A stretch of DNA of 64,000 nt from CAVTOO01 sp963736355 (lineage in GTDB: Bacteria > Pseudomonadota > Alphaproteobacteria > Rhizobiales > Xanthobacteraceae): NCBI GenBank assembly GCA_963736355.1, contig CAVTOO010000002.1, forward strand, positions 744,001 to 808,000, in the 5' to 3' direction. Positions 37,235 to 46,630 of the stretch are shown here, one piece after another (positions within the stretch are counted from its first letter, which is position 1; each line of letters opens with the position of its first letter). Under the pieces are notes generated by a model. That model did not search any database. It saw nothing but the letters and a program-made list of their open reading frames with translations, and had not been told where the DNA came from. Position numbers and translations under genes: made by a program.

Positions 37235-38115
37235 ATGGCGGACGAAACGCGTTCGCGTCTGGGACGCGGTCTTGCAAGCCTGATCGGCGATGTTGGCGAC
37301 GAAAGCGCCAAGGCTCGAGCGGCCGCGCAATCAGCGCCGCGTGCCGATCGAGTTCATCCATGCCAATCCCAACAATCCGCGCCGGCTGTTTTCCGAGACC
37401 GAGCTGTCGGAGCTGGCCGATTCGATTCGCGAACGCGGCATCATCCAGCCGATCGTCGTGCGCCCGGTGCGCGGCAAGCAGGATGCCTACGAGATCATCG
37501 CCGGCGAACGCCGCTGGCGCGCGGCGCAGCGCGCCGGTCTGCATGATGTGCCGATCGTGCCGCTCGATGTCACCGACACCGAGGCGCTCGAAATCGCCAT
37601 CATCGAGAACGTGCAGCGCGCCGATCTCAACGCGATGGAAGAAGCGCACGGCTATCAGGCGCTCGCCGACGAGCACAAACGCAGCCAGGACGAAATCGCC
37701 AAGATCGTCGGCAAGAGCCGCAGTCACATCGCCAACACGATGCGGCTTCTGAAGTTGCCCGCCCGCCGTCCAGCAATATGTCGTCGCCGGTGAATTGTCG
37801 GCCGGGCAGGCGCGCCAGCTGATCGGCAAGCCCGATGCGCTCGATCTGGCTCGCCAGATCATCGATGGCAAATTGCCGGTGCGCGAGGTTGAGGCGCTGG
37901 TTCAGATGCGCGAGGGCCGCACGCCTAAGGCGACCAAGCGCCGCGCCAAGGTGGCGAAGGATTCCGACACCGTTGCGCTGGAAGAGCGGCTGTCGAATTC
38001 GCTCGGGCTCGATGTCGCCATCGACCACCGCAGCCCCGGCGGTACGGTGCATATCCGCTACAGCGATCTCGAGCAGCTCGACGAGATCGTCAAGCGCCTC
38101 GGCGGCACGAACTAA
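37235..38115 (+). CDS. parB: Chromosome partitioning protein ParB (two frameshifts)
   Basis: CTPase and parS-binding protein. The start MADETRSRLGRGLASLIGD at 37235 is fixed by an AAGGAG site six bases upstream and matches family N-termini. The frame breaks at about 37330, resuming as VPIEFIHANPNNPRRLF; the CTP-binding ParB/Sulfiredoxin domain contains IIAGERRWRAAQRAG and ENVQRADLNAMEEA, and the helix-turn-helix KSRSHIANTMRLLKLP. A second break at about 37762 precedes VAGELSAGQARQLIG and the dimerisation domain ending VKRLGGTN. Reconstructed length about 292 aa. Confidence 0.93.
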
Positions 38116-38133
38116 AACGCGTCAGACAAAAAC

Positions 38134-39159
38134 TCAGCGGCCGCGCGATGCGCTGGAAATCGCCAGCAGCGCACGCTGCACGATGGCGGTCGCCAGAATC
38201 GATTGACGGCGCGCGTCGAAAGCCGCATCGCCGAGCTGCCCGATTAGACGCAGCAACTTTTCGCTGGTCCAATTTCGCAGCGCGGCCTCAACCTGGCTCG
38301 TGCGCGAGAAATGCAGACGCGGAAAGCCGGACGTCATCGCTTCCATCGCGGTCGCGCCCTCGTCCATGGCAATACGCGTCTTGTGCAGTTGCGCCGCCTG
38401 GCGCTGAGCTGCGGCGATGATCGCGCCGGGATAAACGCCGGCGCCGACCGCACGGCCGAAAGCGGTCTCGACTTCCTTGGGCTTTCCGGCAAACGCATTG
38501 TCGACAATCACATCGAGCGCGGGCTCGGACGCGTCGGTCACGATCGCCTGCACGTCCTCGAGCGTGACTTCGCTTTTGCCGTGAGCATAGAGCGCAAGCT
38601 TCTGGACTTCGCCGCGCGACAATTGCCGGTCGGCACCTATCAGGGCTACCAGCGCCGTACGCGCCTCGGTGCCGATCCTTAAGCCCGCCTTTTTCATTTC
38701 GTCGTCGACCATGCGCGCGAGGCTTCGCGCGTCGTCGGCGTAGCAGGGAATGGCGACGGCGCTCTTGGCGCTTTCGCAGACCTTGCGCAGCGGTGCGTCA
38801 CGCTTGAGGTCGCCGGCCTCGATCACGATGCGGCAATCGGTCGGCGGCATTTCGTTCAGCGTCTGCACGCCGCTGGCGAAATTGCGGCTGCCGGCGCGCA
38901 CGCGGATGGCGCGGCGTCCGCCGAACAGCGGCACGGTCATGGCTTCATCGACAAGGCGCGAGGGCTCGCCCGCCAGGTCGTCGCCGTCGATGCGCACCAG
39001 GGAGAAAGGGTCGTCGGCATTGTCGACGGCGGAGGCGATCAACGCGTCGGCGCGCTCGCGCACCAGCCCCGCATCGGGACCATAAAGCAGGATGATCGGC
39101 TGTCTGGGATCCGGCTTCGCCAGGAAGGCGTCGATGTCGCGGCTTTTGAGGGCGACCAT
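38134..39159 (-). CDS. holA: DNA polymerase III delta subunit
   Basis: 341-aa clamp-loader subunit that opens the beta sliding clamp. AAA+-like fold with the N-terminal PRQPIILLYGPDAGLVRERADALI segment, DDPFSLVRIDGDDLAGEPSRLVDEA and TVPLFGGRRAIRV, all typical of alphaproteobacterial HolA. No Walker A motif, as expected for delta. Intact. It follows lptE and leuS in the conserved leuS-lptE-holA order and converges with parB 18 bp away. Confidence 0.93.
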   Translation of the reverse strand: MVALKSRDIDAFLAKPDPRQPIILLYGPDAGLVRERADALIASAVDNADDPFSLVRIDGDDLAGEPSRLVDEAMTVPLFGGRRAIRVRAGSRNFASGVQTLNEMPPTDCRIVIEAGDLKRDAPLRKVCESAKSAVAIPCYADDARSLARMVDDEMKKAGLRIGTEARTALVALIGADRQLSRGEVQKLALYAHGKSEVTLEDVQAIVTDASEPALDVIVDNAFAGKPKEVETAFGRAVGAGVYPGAIIAAAQRQAAQLHKTRIAMDEGATAMEAMTSGFPRLHFSRTSQVEAALRNWTSEKLLRLIGQLGDAAFDARRQSILATAIVQRALLAISSASRGR

Positions 39160-39170
39160 TTATTCGGTCA

Positions 39171-39746
39171 CTAACCGCCGTTGACGAAGTACGATGCCAG
39201 ACGCTGACTGATATTGTCGGCGATCACCTTGGCGGCGCGGTCTTCGGCGTCGCGCATGCCGCGCGCGCGCGCGAAACGCTGTTGCTGGCCGGGAATGTCG
39301 AAGGAGACGCGCGAGAACGTCGATCCCGTCAGCACCGTCTTGTCGGTGGCCATGTCGCGCAGCGTGTAGGTTGCGTCGATGCCCATGTTTTCGGTGTCGG
39401 GCCGCGCGGTCGTCACGTCGACGATAACGGAGGTGCGCTGCGGCACGAGCACGACTTCGAGCTTGTAGTTGGGAGCGTTGGCGCCGCCGTCGCCATTGAG
39501 ATTGAACAGAAGCGCGTTGCGAACCTCGAGCCCGATACGGGCGGTCGACGTTCCCCGCTGCGGATTGATCGGCGCGACCTCCACGGTCGACAGCTTCTCG
39601 CGCAGGCCGGGCGTGCCGGTCGTCGCGTTGCGCTCGCCATACAGCGGCTGGAAGCAGCCGGCGGTCAGAGCCGACAGCGCCGCCACCGCGACGAGCCGCC
39701 GCGTGACACGCAAGAGTTCAGACCAGCGCAGTTCAGCCGACCACAT
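39171..39746 (-). CDS. lptE: LPS-assembly lipoprotein LptE
   Basis: 191-aa lipoprotein partner of LptD in inserting lipopolysaccharide into the outer membrane. The signal peptide ends in a lipobox, ALTAGCFQPLYG, with lipidated Cys at about residue 31. The remainder shows the LptE pattern (VEVAPINPQRGTSTARIGLEVRNALLFNL). The start overlaps leuS by 14 bp, and holA follows 11 bp later. Intact; assignment rests on lipobox, length and context. Confidence 0.88.
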   Translation of the reverse strand: MWSAELRWSELLRVTRRLVAVAALSALTAGCFQPLYGERNATTGTPGLREKLSTVEVAPINPQRGTSTARIGLEVRNALLFNLNGDGGANAPNYKLEVVLVPQRTSVIVDVTTARPDTENMGIDATYTLRDMATDKTVLTGSTFSRVSFDIPGQQQRFARARGMRDAEDRAAKVIADNISQRLASYFVNGG

Positions 39747-42360
39747 TGACGATCCTTTTCGGGACGATGACCACCTTCTTCGGCGGCCGCCCTTCGAGAT
39801 ACTTTTTTACCTCATCGAGCGCCAAAACGGCAGCCTCAATTTCGGCATTGGCCGCGGCCGCCGGCACGGTGATATCCGCCCGCTTCTTGCCGTTGACCTG
39901 CACCGGCAGGGTGATGGTGTCCTCGACCAGCAGCGCAGGTTCGACCTCGGGCCATTTGACCTGCGAGATCAGCCCTTCGCCGCCGATCACGCTCCAGCAC
40001 TCCTCGGCAAGGTGCGGCATCATGGGCGAAAACAGCGGCACAAGGATGGCGGCGGCTTCGCGCACCGCAAAGGCAAAGTCCGGTGTGACCGGCGCCTTCG
40101 CGGCCGCCAGCGCATCGCCGAGCGCGTTGGCGAATTCCCGGATATGGGCCAGGCAGACATTGAAATGCAGCCGCTCGATGCCGTTCGACACCTTGTCGAG
40201 CGTGCCATGCGCGATCTTGCGGATGGCCAGCGCCTCCGGCCCGAACGAATCGGGCTTGGTGGCGGGTGCGGACTTCGCCAGCACGGCGGCGTCGTTCACC
40301 AGCCGCCACAGCTTTTGCACGAAGCGCGACGACCCCTGCACGCGCTCCTCGGTCCAGATCACATCGCGATCCGGCGGAGAGTCCGACAGCATGAACCAGC
40401 GCGCGGTGTCGGCGCCATAGGTTGCAATGATATCGTCGGGGTCCACCGTGTTGCGCTTGGACTTCGACATCTTCTCGATGGAGCCGATCTCGATCGGCTC
40501 GCCGGTGGCAATCAGCCTGGCGCTGCGCGCTTCGCCGACGACATCGATCTTGATTTCGGCCGGCGCCGCGAACGTGCCGTCGGCCTTCTTGTAGGTCTCG
40601 TGAACCACCATGCCCTGCGTGAACAGGCCCTTGAACGGTTCGTCGAGGCCGGCATGTCCGGTCTTTTTCATCGCGCGGGTGAAGAAGCGCGAATAGAGCA
40701 GGTGCAGAATCGCGTGCTCGACGCCGCCGATATACTGATCGACCGGCAGCCAGGTATCGACCATCGCGCGGTCGGTCGGCTGATCGGTCAGCCACGGATC
40801 GGTGAAGCGCGCGAAGTACCACGACGAATCGACGAACGTATCCATCGTGTCGGTTTCGCGCCGCGCCTTGGCGCCGCATTGCGGGCAATTGACGTGCTTC
40901 CATGTCGGATGGCGGTCGAGCGGATTGCCGGGACGATCGAACTCGATGTCGTCCGGCAATTGCACCGGCAGATCCTTGATCGGCACGGGAACGACGCCGC
41001 AGACCTCGCAATGGATGATGGGGATCGGGCATCCCCAGTAGCGCTGGCGCGAGATACCCCAGTCGCGCAGGCGATAATTGATCTGGCGCTGCGCGATGGG
41101 ACGATTGCCGCGATTATCCTTCTCAAGCCGCTTCGACACTTCCTCTTTTGCTTCGGCAATGCTCATGCCGTCGAGAAAGCGCGAATTGATCATGCGGCCG
41201 TCGCCGTCAAAGGCCGTGTCGGTGATCACGAAGGTTTTCGGATCGACATCCGGCGGGCAGACGACGGGCGTATTGCCGAGATCGTATTTGTTGACGAAGT
41301 CGAGGTCGCGCTGGTCGTGCGCCGGGCAGCCGAAGATCGCGCCGGTGCCGTAATCCATCAGCACGAAATTCGCCACGTAAACCGGCAGCATCCATGACGG
41401 ATCGAACGGATGCGCGGCGCGAATGCCGGTGTCGAAGCCCATCTTTTCGGCGGTGTCGATCGCAGCCTGCGAGGTGCCGATATGGTGGCACTCTTCGATG
41501 AAGGCTTTGAGCTTCGGATTCTTCTTCGCAGCCGCAGTGGCGAGCGGGTGATCCGGCGACAGCGCCATGAACTTCGCGCCGAACAGCGTGTCCGGCCGCG
41601 TCGTGAAGATCTCCAGCTCGTTCTCGGCGTTTGGTGCCGTTTTCGGATCGAGCATGAAGCGAACCAGCAGACCTTCCGATTTGCCGATCCAGTTGCGCTG
41701 CATGATGCGCACTTTCTCGGGCCAGCGGTCGAGCGTGTCGAGCGCCGCGAGCAGATCCTCGGCATAGTCGGAGATCTTGAAGAACCACTGCGTCAGCTCG
41801 CGCTGCTCGACGACTGCGCCGGAGCGCCAGCCGCGTCCGTCGATCACCTGCTCGTTGGCGAGCACGGTCATGTCGACGGGGTCCCAGTTCACTTTCGATT
41901 GCTTGCGCTCGACCAGCCCTTCTTTCAGGAAGTCGATGAACATGCGCTGCTGATGCTTGTAGTAAGTCGGATCGCAGGTCGCGAACTCGCGCGCCCAGTC
42001 GAGAGAGAGCCCCATCGACTGGAGCTGCTTCTTCATCGTGGCGATGTTCTCGTAGGTCCACGCCTTGGGATGGACCTTGTTGGCCATCGCCGCGTTTTCC
42101 GCCGGCATGCCGAATGCGTCCCATCCCATCGGATGCAGCACGTTGAAGCCCTTGGCGCGGCGATAGCGCGCGACGACGTCGCCCATCGTGTAGTTGCGGA
42201 CGTGGCCCATATGGATGCGCCCCGACGGATAGGGGAACATCTCGAGCACGTAGTATTTGGGGCCCGGCGTGTCGTTCTTGGTGGCAAAGACGCCGCGCTC
42301 ATCCCAAACGCGCTGCCAGCGCGGCTCGGTGTCACGGGCGTTATAGCGTTCGGTGGTCAT
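39733..42360 (-). CDS. leuS: Leucine--tRNA ligase
   Basis: 875-aa class I aminoacyl-tRNA synthetase. The HIGH-type motif appears as PYPSGRIHMGHVRNYTMGD near residue 40-60 and the KMSKS loop as KMSKSKRNTVDP. The CP1 editing domain has the TRPDTLFGAKFMALSPDH motif. Zinc-site-like CPQCGAKARRE is present. Intact over its full length, notable because many neighbours are frameshifted. It heads the leuS-lptE-holA operon. Confidence 0.96.
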   Translation of the reverse strand: MTTERYNARDTEPRWQRVWDERGVFATKNDTPGPKYYVLEMFPYPSGRIHMGHVRNYTMGDVVARYRRAKGFNVLHPMGWDAFGMPAENAAMANKVHPKAWTYENIATMKKQLQSMGLSLDWAREFATCDPTYYKHQQRMFIDFLKEGLVERKQSKVNWDPVDMTVLANEQVIDGRGWRSGAVVEQRELTQWFFKISDYAEDLLAALDTLDRWPEKVRIMQRNWIGKSEGLLVRFMLDPKTAPNAENELEIFTTRPDTLFGAKFMALSPDHPLATAAAKKNPKLKAFIEECHHIGTSQAAIDTAEKMGFDTGIRAAHPFDPSWMLPVYVANFVLMDYGTGAIFGCPAHDQRDLDFVNKYDLGNTPVVCPPDVDPKTFVITDTAFDGDGRMINSRFLDGMSIAEAKEEVSKRLEKDNRGNRPIAQRQINYRLRDWGISRQRYWGCPIPIIHCEVCGVVPVPIKDLPVQLPDDIEFDRPGNPLDRHPTWKHVNCPQCGAKARRETDTMDTFVDSSWYFARFTDPWLTDQPTDRAMVDTWLPVDQYIGGVEHAILHLLYSRFFTRAMKKTGHAGLDEPFKGLFTQGMVVHETYKKADGTFAAPAEIKIDVVGEARSARLIATGEPIEIGSIEKMSKSKRNTVDPDDIIATYGADTARWFMLSDSPPDRDVIWTEERVQGSSRFVQKLWRLVNDAAVLAKSAPATKPDSFGPEALAIRKIAHGTLDKVSNGIERLHFNVCLAHIREFANALGDALAAAKAPVTPDFAFAVREAAAILVPLFSPMMPHLAEECWSVIGGEGLISQVKWPEVEPALLVEDTITLPVQVNGKKRADITVPAAAANAEIEAAVLALDEVKKYLEGRPPKKVVIVPKRIVNVVG

Positions 42361-42386
42361 TTCAGCTGCAAGCTTCTGGAATCAAA

Positions 42387-42430
42387 GCATTTTCCGGAGC
42401 AGGCAGAAGCCGTTTTCCATGGAAAATGCG
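42387..42430. repeat. Intergenic dyad, GCATTTTCC-type
   Basis: GCATTTTCC (42388-42396) and GGAAAATGC (42421-42429) form 9-bp arms in the gap between leuS and the diguanylate cyclase gene. It resembles the GCGTTTTC-type repeat at 15574 in layout and may be a diverged relative. Confidence 0.6.
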
Positions 42431-42570
42431 ACAAACAAGACGCCCCGGCGCCTTCCGTCTCAACCGAACGGAATGCGCTGTGGCCGCCAAATCGGCGCCG
42501 AATAGGCCATGAAGCTGGCGGTGGGTCAACGCGCTTGAAGAGGCCGTTGTCCGGCCTCGCGCGAGGGGTC

Positions 42571-44262
42571 TCAGCTGCTGAAGACGATCTCATCGCTGCT
42601 GGCGGGAACCGGCTCGAGCGGGCCATGGGCCACGACCTGGTTGCGGCCGCGCCGCTTGGCGGCATAGAGCCCGGCGTCGGCGGCATTGATCAGCCGCGCC
42701 GGCCGTTGACCGGCTTCCGGCGTCACGGTGGTCGCACCGATACTCACGGTGACGACGCCGACATCGGTCACCAGATGCGGGATCCGAAGCTGCTGCACGA
42801 GCAGACAGATGCGTTCGCCGACGGCCGTCACGTCGTCGCTTGCTGTGCCAGGCAGAAGCACAAGAAATTCCTCGCCGCCGTAGCGGGCCGCAAAGCCTCC
42901 GGTGTCCGCGGCAACGCGGGCGAGCAGATCGCCGATGCGGCGCAGGCAGACGTCACCTTCGGGGTGACCGTAGCGGTCGTTGTATTGTTTGAAATGATCG
43001 ACGTCGATCATCAGCGCACCGAGCGGGCGCTGCGTTTCCAGCGCGTGCAGCCATTCGACATCGAGCCTGTTATCGAAACCGTGACGGTTGGCGAGGCCGG
43101 AGACGGCATCGACCGAGGCCAGAACGGTCAGGCGCGTATTGGCCGCCACCATTTCGCGTTCGCGATCCGAGAGTTTCGACGCCATGCCATTGAAGGCATT
43201 GGTCAGCGGTTCGAATTCCGCCGGCAGTCCGTCTCGCCGGACACGTGTGGTGAGATCGCCGCGGCCAAACTTCATCGCGGCGCTGGTCAAGATGCGCAAC
43301 GGCCGGATAATCAGCATTTCACTGGCGAACCACGAGCCGAGCAATCCGACAAGCGTCAGCAGCACGAACTGGACATAAGCATTGCGGACGTCGCGATCGA
43401 TGCGTCCGAGAACCGCCGCCTTGTCGACGGCGACGACGAAGCGGGCGCTGGTCTGCGGAACGCGCACCAGCGATACGAATTTCGGATTGCCGTCGAATTT
43501 CGCGGATTCCACGGTCGCACGCTCTTCGCTCAAGGCCAGGCGCAGCGGAAATCCCTCGGGCGGCTTTTTGCCGATCCAGCTCTCGATCCCGGTGCCGGCC
43601 GCGATCACGGTGCCCGAGCCATCAATCAGGAAGGCATTCGTTCCAAATCGCGCGTTGGATTCGATAATGACGCGGTCGATCCAGTTGATGTCGATCGAGG
43701 TGATGATAACGGCTTCGACCTTCTCGTCGATGGCAGACGTCGGAATCGCGCCGATCAGGTTGGCGGTGTTGCGTGCGCGCAGCGCGACATAGTCGCTGAG
43801 CGTAAACTGACCCGTCAGCAACGCCTGATGAAAGTAAGGGCGGTCGGTGACATCGAGGCCGACAAGACCCGGCAATGTCGAGCACAGCACGCGACCGGAT
43901 TTGGCGGCGACGGAAATCGCGCCCGGTCCCTCCGGCTTGATGCGAGCGGCAGCCGGCAGAAAGTCGCAGCCATTGCCGAGACGCGCCGAAGCGACATAAA
44001 GCTCGGCCATCGCCTTGAGCGACATCTCAAAGTCGCTGATGACGTTTTTATGGGCGTAGGCGCCGCGGCGCGCCAATTCGCCCATGTCGGTGAGGGCGGT
44101 GTGAATCTGCTGGGAACGGCTGTCTTCCAGCGTCCAGACGCGATGCAGCATCAGCGGCACGGCGAGGATCATGACCAGCAGCGTAATACGCGCGCGAACG
44201 CCGAATACGGCGCTGAATCTTGTCTTCAGGTCACGTGCGGGTGATGTGTTCGGCGAAGTCAT
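42571..44262 (-). CDS. Membrane diguanylate cyclase with periplasmic sensor and HAMP domain
   Basis: 563-aa protein that probably makes cyclic di-GMP. A first transmembrane helix (ITLLVMILAVPLMLHRV, about residues 28-44), a periplasmic sensor region with PYFHQALLTGQFTLSDY typical of dCache/CHASE-type domains, a second helix (YVQFVLLTLVGLLGSWF, about 298-314), a HAMP segment and a C-terminal GGDEF domain follow. The active site reads FAARYGGEEFLVLLPG (GGEEF, catalytically competent), with MIDVDHFKQYNDRYGHPEGD upstream. Intact. No EAL domain. The ligand is unknown. Confidence 0.93.
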   Translation of the reverse strand: MTSPNTSPARDLKTRFSAVFGVRARITLLVMILAVPLMLHRVWTLEDSRSQQIHTALTDMGELARRGAYAHKNVISDFEMSLKAMAELYVASARLGNGCDFLPAAARIKPEGPGAISVAAKSGRVLCSTLPGLVGLDVTDRPYFHQALLTGQFTLSDYVALRARNTANLIGAIPTSAIDEKVEAVIITSIDINWIDRVIIESNARFGTNAFLIDGSGTVIAAGTGIESWIGKKPPEGFPLRLALSEERATVESAKFDGNPKFVSLVRVPQTSARFVVAVDKAAVLGRIDRDVRNAYVQFVLLTLVGLLGSWFASEMLIIRPLRILTSAAMKFGRGDLTTRVRRDGLPAEFEPLTNAFNGMASKLSDREREMVAANTRLTVLASVDAVSGLANRHGFDNRLDVEWLHALETQRPLGALMIDVDHFKQYNDRYGHPEGDVCLRRIGDLLARVAADTGGFAARYGGEEFLVLLPGTASDDVTAVGERICLLVQQLRIPHLVTDVGVVTVSIGATTVTPEAGQRPARLINAADAGLYAAKRRGRNQVVAHGPLEPVPASSDEIVFSS

Positions 44263-44379
44263 CTTCGTTCCCTGCCCGCGGGAAACTTAGGTCAAATTTT
44301 TCAAGGACCCTTCCGCCGAATGCATAAAATTTGAATCATGCGGAGGAATTTCGGTATTCTGAATGCAAAGGATCGAACA

Positions 44380-45081
44380 GTGACGGATCATTTACCATCG
44401 CAGACGGCGTCAACGGCCGAACGGCTCGCCGCCGTTGAGGAAGCGGTAACCAAGGCGTGTCGCGCGGCGCGGCGTGACCGCGGTTCCGTCAGGCTGATTG
44501 CCGTGTCGAAAACATTTGCGGCCGACGACATCCGCCCGGTGCTTGCGGCCGGTCAGCGCCTGTTTGGCGAGAACCGCGTGCAGGAAGCGCAGGCCAAGTG
44601 GCCGGCGCTGAAGGAAGAGACGCCGGATATCGAACTGCATCTGATCGGGCCGTTGCAATCCAACAAGGCGAAGGAAGCCGTGGCTCTGTTCGACGCCATT
44701 CATTCGGTCGATCGCGCCAGCCTGTGCGAGGCGCTGGCGAAGGAAATCGCGCGGCAGAAACGCGCGCCTTTGCTGTTCGTGCAGATCAATACGGGCGAAG
44801 AGGCGCAAAAGGCCGGTGTGGCGCCGCAAGACGCCGATGCCTTCATCGCGGCATGTCGCGACACCTATGGCCTGACGATATCCGGCCTGATGTGCATTCC
44901 GCCGGTCGAGGAAGGTCCGTCGCCGCATTTTGCACTGACCGCCAAAATCGCTGCGCGCAACGGGCTCAAACTGTTGTCGATGGGCATGAGCGCGGATTTC
45001 GAAGAAGCGATCATGCTCGGCGCGACGCATGTACGCGTGGGTTCGGCGATTTTCGGCGGGCGCTCTGTTACCTCTCCCTGA
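44380..45081 (+). CDS. YggS family pyridoxal phosphate homeostasis protein
   Basis: PLP-binding alanine-racemase-N-fold protein that influences PLP and amino-acid homeostasis. The PLP Lys lies in VRLIAVSKTFAADDI; LFGENRVQEAQAKW, IELHLIGPLQSNKAKEAV, and GLMCIPPVEEG follow, and the end LLSMGMSADFEEAIMLGATHVRVGSAIFG is canonical. The GTG at 44380 is favoured by an AAGGA site upstream; an ATG at 44338 in the same frame is the alternative. Intact. Confidence 0.92.
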   Translation: MTDHLPSQTASTAERLAAVEEAVTKACRAARRDRGSVRLIAVSKTFAADDIRPVLAAGQRLFGENRVQEAQAKWPALKEETPDIELHLIGPLQSNKAKEAVALFDAIHSVDRASLCEALAKEIARQKRAPLLFVQINTGEEAQKAGVAPQDADAFIAACRDTYGLTISGLMCIPPVEEGPSPHFALTAKIAARNGLKLLSMGMSADFEEAIMLGATHVRVGSAIFGGRSVTSP

Positions 45082-45130
45082 AAGGGAGAGGTCGCCCGCC
45101 GAAGCGTCGCGCCGGCGGGCGGGTGAGGGT
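45070..45130. repeat. Intergenic dyad repeat, CCTCTCCC-type, copy 2
   Basis: CCTCTCCCTGAAAGGGAGAGG followed by GCCCGCC...GGCGGGC and GGGTGAGGG. Same serial-hairpin layout as 33351-33404. It starts inside the last codons of yggS. Confidence 0.8.
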
Positions 45131-45198
45131 CATTCCTGCAGGTAAACTGGCGCAGGGATTTGTGGTCTCGCATGCGGTCACGGTCCGCGAAGATCGTG

Positions 45199-45235
45199 AC
45201 CCCCACCCCAACCCTCCCCCTTGTAGGGGGAGGGA
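45199..45235. repeat. Intergenic dyad repeat, CCCTCCCCC-type, copy 2
   Basis: CCCTCCCCC and GGGGGAGGG around the loop TTGTA, between the convergent yggS and L,D-transpeptidase genes. Related to 33551-33616. Confidence 0.75.
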
Positions 45236-45236
45236 G

Positions 45237-45746
45237 CTACCCCACCACAATCCTCGTTCGCGTTGTCAGTTGCGCCAGTAGCCGCAACATGTCGTTGCGC
45301 TTCAATCCGACGCAACCTGCGGTCGGGCCGAAATTGTCGCGCGCGAGGTGAATGAACACGGCGCTGCCGCGGCCTGCAATGCGCGGGCGGGTGTTGTGGT
45401 CGATCTCCACGATGTAATCGTAAAGGTGATCCGCGCGCATCAGCCGGTCGCCGACTGCGTCGGGCGCGACACGAATGCTGCGATTGTAGCGGCGGTCGGC
45501 GGGATCCTCGCACCAGGCGTCAGTCGGCGCGATCGCGCGCACCGGCAAGGATGTGCGCGGACGCGCAGTGCGGTCGCGCCGCCACCACAGACGCTTGGGG
45601 TGAAAAATTCCGCGCGGGGTTGCGCCGTCGCCCTCGTGTTTGTTGGTGAGGATGCCGCCGCGGCCCAGGGTGACGGGAATCACCTGGGCGCCGACGAGCA
45701 TGACGCCCTGGCTCCTGCGGCCGGGAGTGGCGCGGACACGAATCAA
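45237..45746 (-). CDS. L,D-transpeptidase family protein (YkuD domain)
   Basis: 169-aa protein with the YkuD catalytic pattern IHLARDNFGPTAGCVGLKR (His, then Cys in GC-V-G), expected to form 3-3 peptidoglycan cross-links or attach proteins to peptidoglycan. GDGATPRGIFHPKRLWWRRD is typical of the short DUF-like L,D-transpeptidase subfamily. No convincing signal peptide is visible, so export is uncertain unless the start lies elsewhere. Intact. Convergent with yggS and divergent from the CenR-like gene. Confidence 0.85.
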   Translation of the reverse strand: MIRVRATPGRRSQGVMLVGAQVIPVTLGRGGILTNKHEGDGATPRGIFHPKRLWWRRDRTARPRTSLPVRAIAPTDAWCEDPADRRYNRSIRVAPDAVGDRLMRADHLYDYIVEIDHNTRPRIAGRGSAVFIHLARDNFGPTAGCVGLKRNDMLRLLAQLTTRTRIVVG

Positions 45747-45890
45747 GGGGCGTTCACAACCCTTTGATAATGAAAGATATTTTGACCGATTTCGGGCCGT
45801 TTGGCTTGCGCTTTCGCCCCGTCATGCTCTATTTCGCGCTCCAGCTGCTGCCTTGCGTGGCAGAATGCTTGGCCCGCAGGATGTGACGCA

Positions 45891-46578
45891 ATGCCCAATG
45901 CCCGCAAAATTCTGGTTGTGGACGACGACGCCGATCTGCGCGACGCGCTGATGGAGCAATTGTCGCTGCATGAGGAGTTCGTCGCCAGCGCCGCCGATAC
46001 CGGCGCCAAGGGCATCGCCTCGGCGCGCGCCGATTCGCCGGACCTCATCATCATGGATGTCGGGCTGCCCGACACCGACGGGCGCGAAGCGGTTCGCAGC
46101 CTGCGCAAGGGCGGCTTCAAGGCGCCGATCATCATGCTCACCGGCCACGATACCGATTCGGATACGATCCTCGGGCTCGAAGTCGGGCGCCAACGATTAC
46201 ATCACCAAGCCGTTCCGTTTTGCCGTGCTGCTGGCGCGTATCCGCGCCCAGTTGCGCCAGCACGAAGCGAGCGAGGACGCGGTCTTCACGGTCGGCCCCT
46301 ACAGCTTCCGGCCCGGCTCCAAGATGCTCGCCGGCGCCAACGCCAAGAAGGTTCGCCTGACCGAGAAGGAAACCGCGATCCTGCGCTTCCTTTATCGTGC
46401 CGGTCAGCAGCCGGTGTCGCGCGAGACGCTGCTGCAGGAGGTGTGGGGCTACAATTCAGGCGTCACCACTCACACGCTCGAAACCCATATCTATCGCCTG
46501 CGCCAGAAAATCGAGAAGGATGCGGCCACGCCTGCTATTCTCGTCACCGAGGCCGGCGGCTACAAATTGGTGCCGTGA
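45891..46578 (+). CDS. cenR: OmpR-family response regulator, CenR-like (frameshifted)
   Basis: DNA-binding response regulator with an N-terminal receiver (KILVVDDDADLRDALMEQLSLHEEF; phospho-acceptor in DLIIMDVGLPDTDGREA; MLTGHDTDSDTILGLE) and a winged-helix C-terminal domain (RLTEKETAILRFLYRAGQQPVSRE, VWGYNSGVTTHTLETHIYRLRQKIE). The wording of both domains closely matches CenR/OtpR, the cell-envelope regulator of Caulobacter and Brucella. One surplus G at about 46186 breaks the frame before SGANDYITKPFRFAVLLARI. Reconstructed length about 228 aa. Downstream is a cyclic-nucleotide-binding gene, the same neighbour as in Brucella. The symbol is an inference from sequence similarity recalled, not searched. 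Confidence 0.82.
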
Positions 46579-46630
46579 TTCCCGGTGGTGACCGATTCGC
46601 CATCTCCGCTGCCCGCAACAATGGTCGCTG

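Noticed and set aside
39469..41397. 642-codon plus-strand frame opposite lptE and leuS
   Set aside because: Overlaps two well-supported minus-strand genes and shows no protein family features.
41410..44244. A 944-codon open frame on the plus strand opposite leuS and the diguanylate cyclase gene
   Set aside because: It runs antisense to two clearly real genes, spans the gap between them, and its composition (Arg, Gly, His, Asp-rich) is that of a shadow frame in GC-rich DNA.
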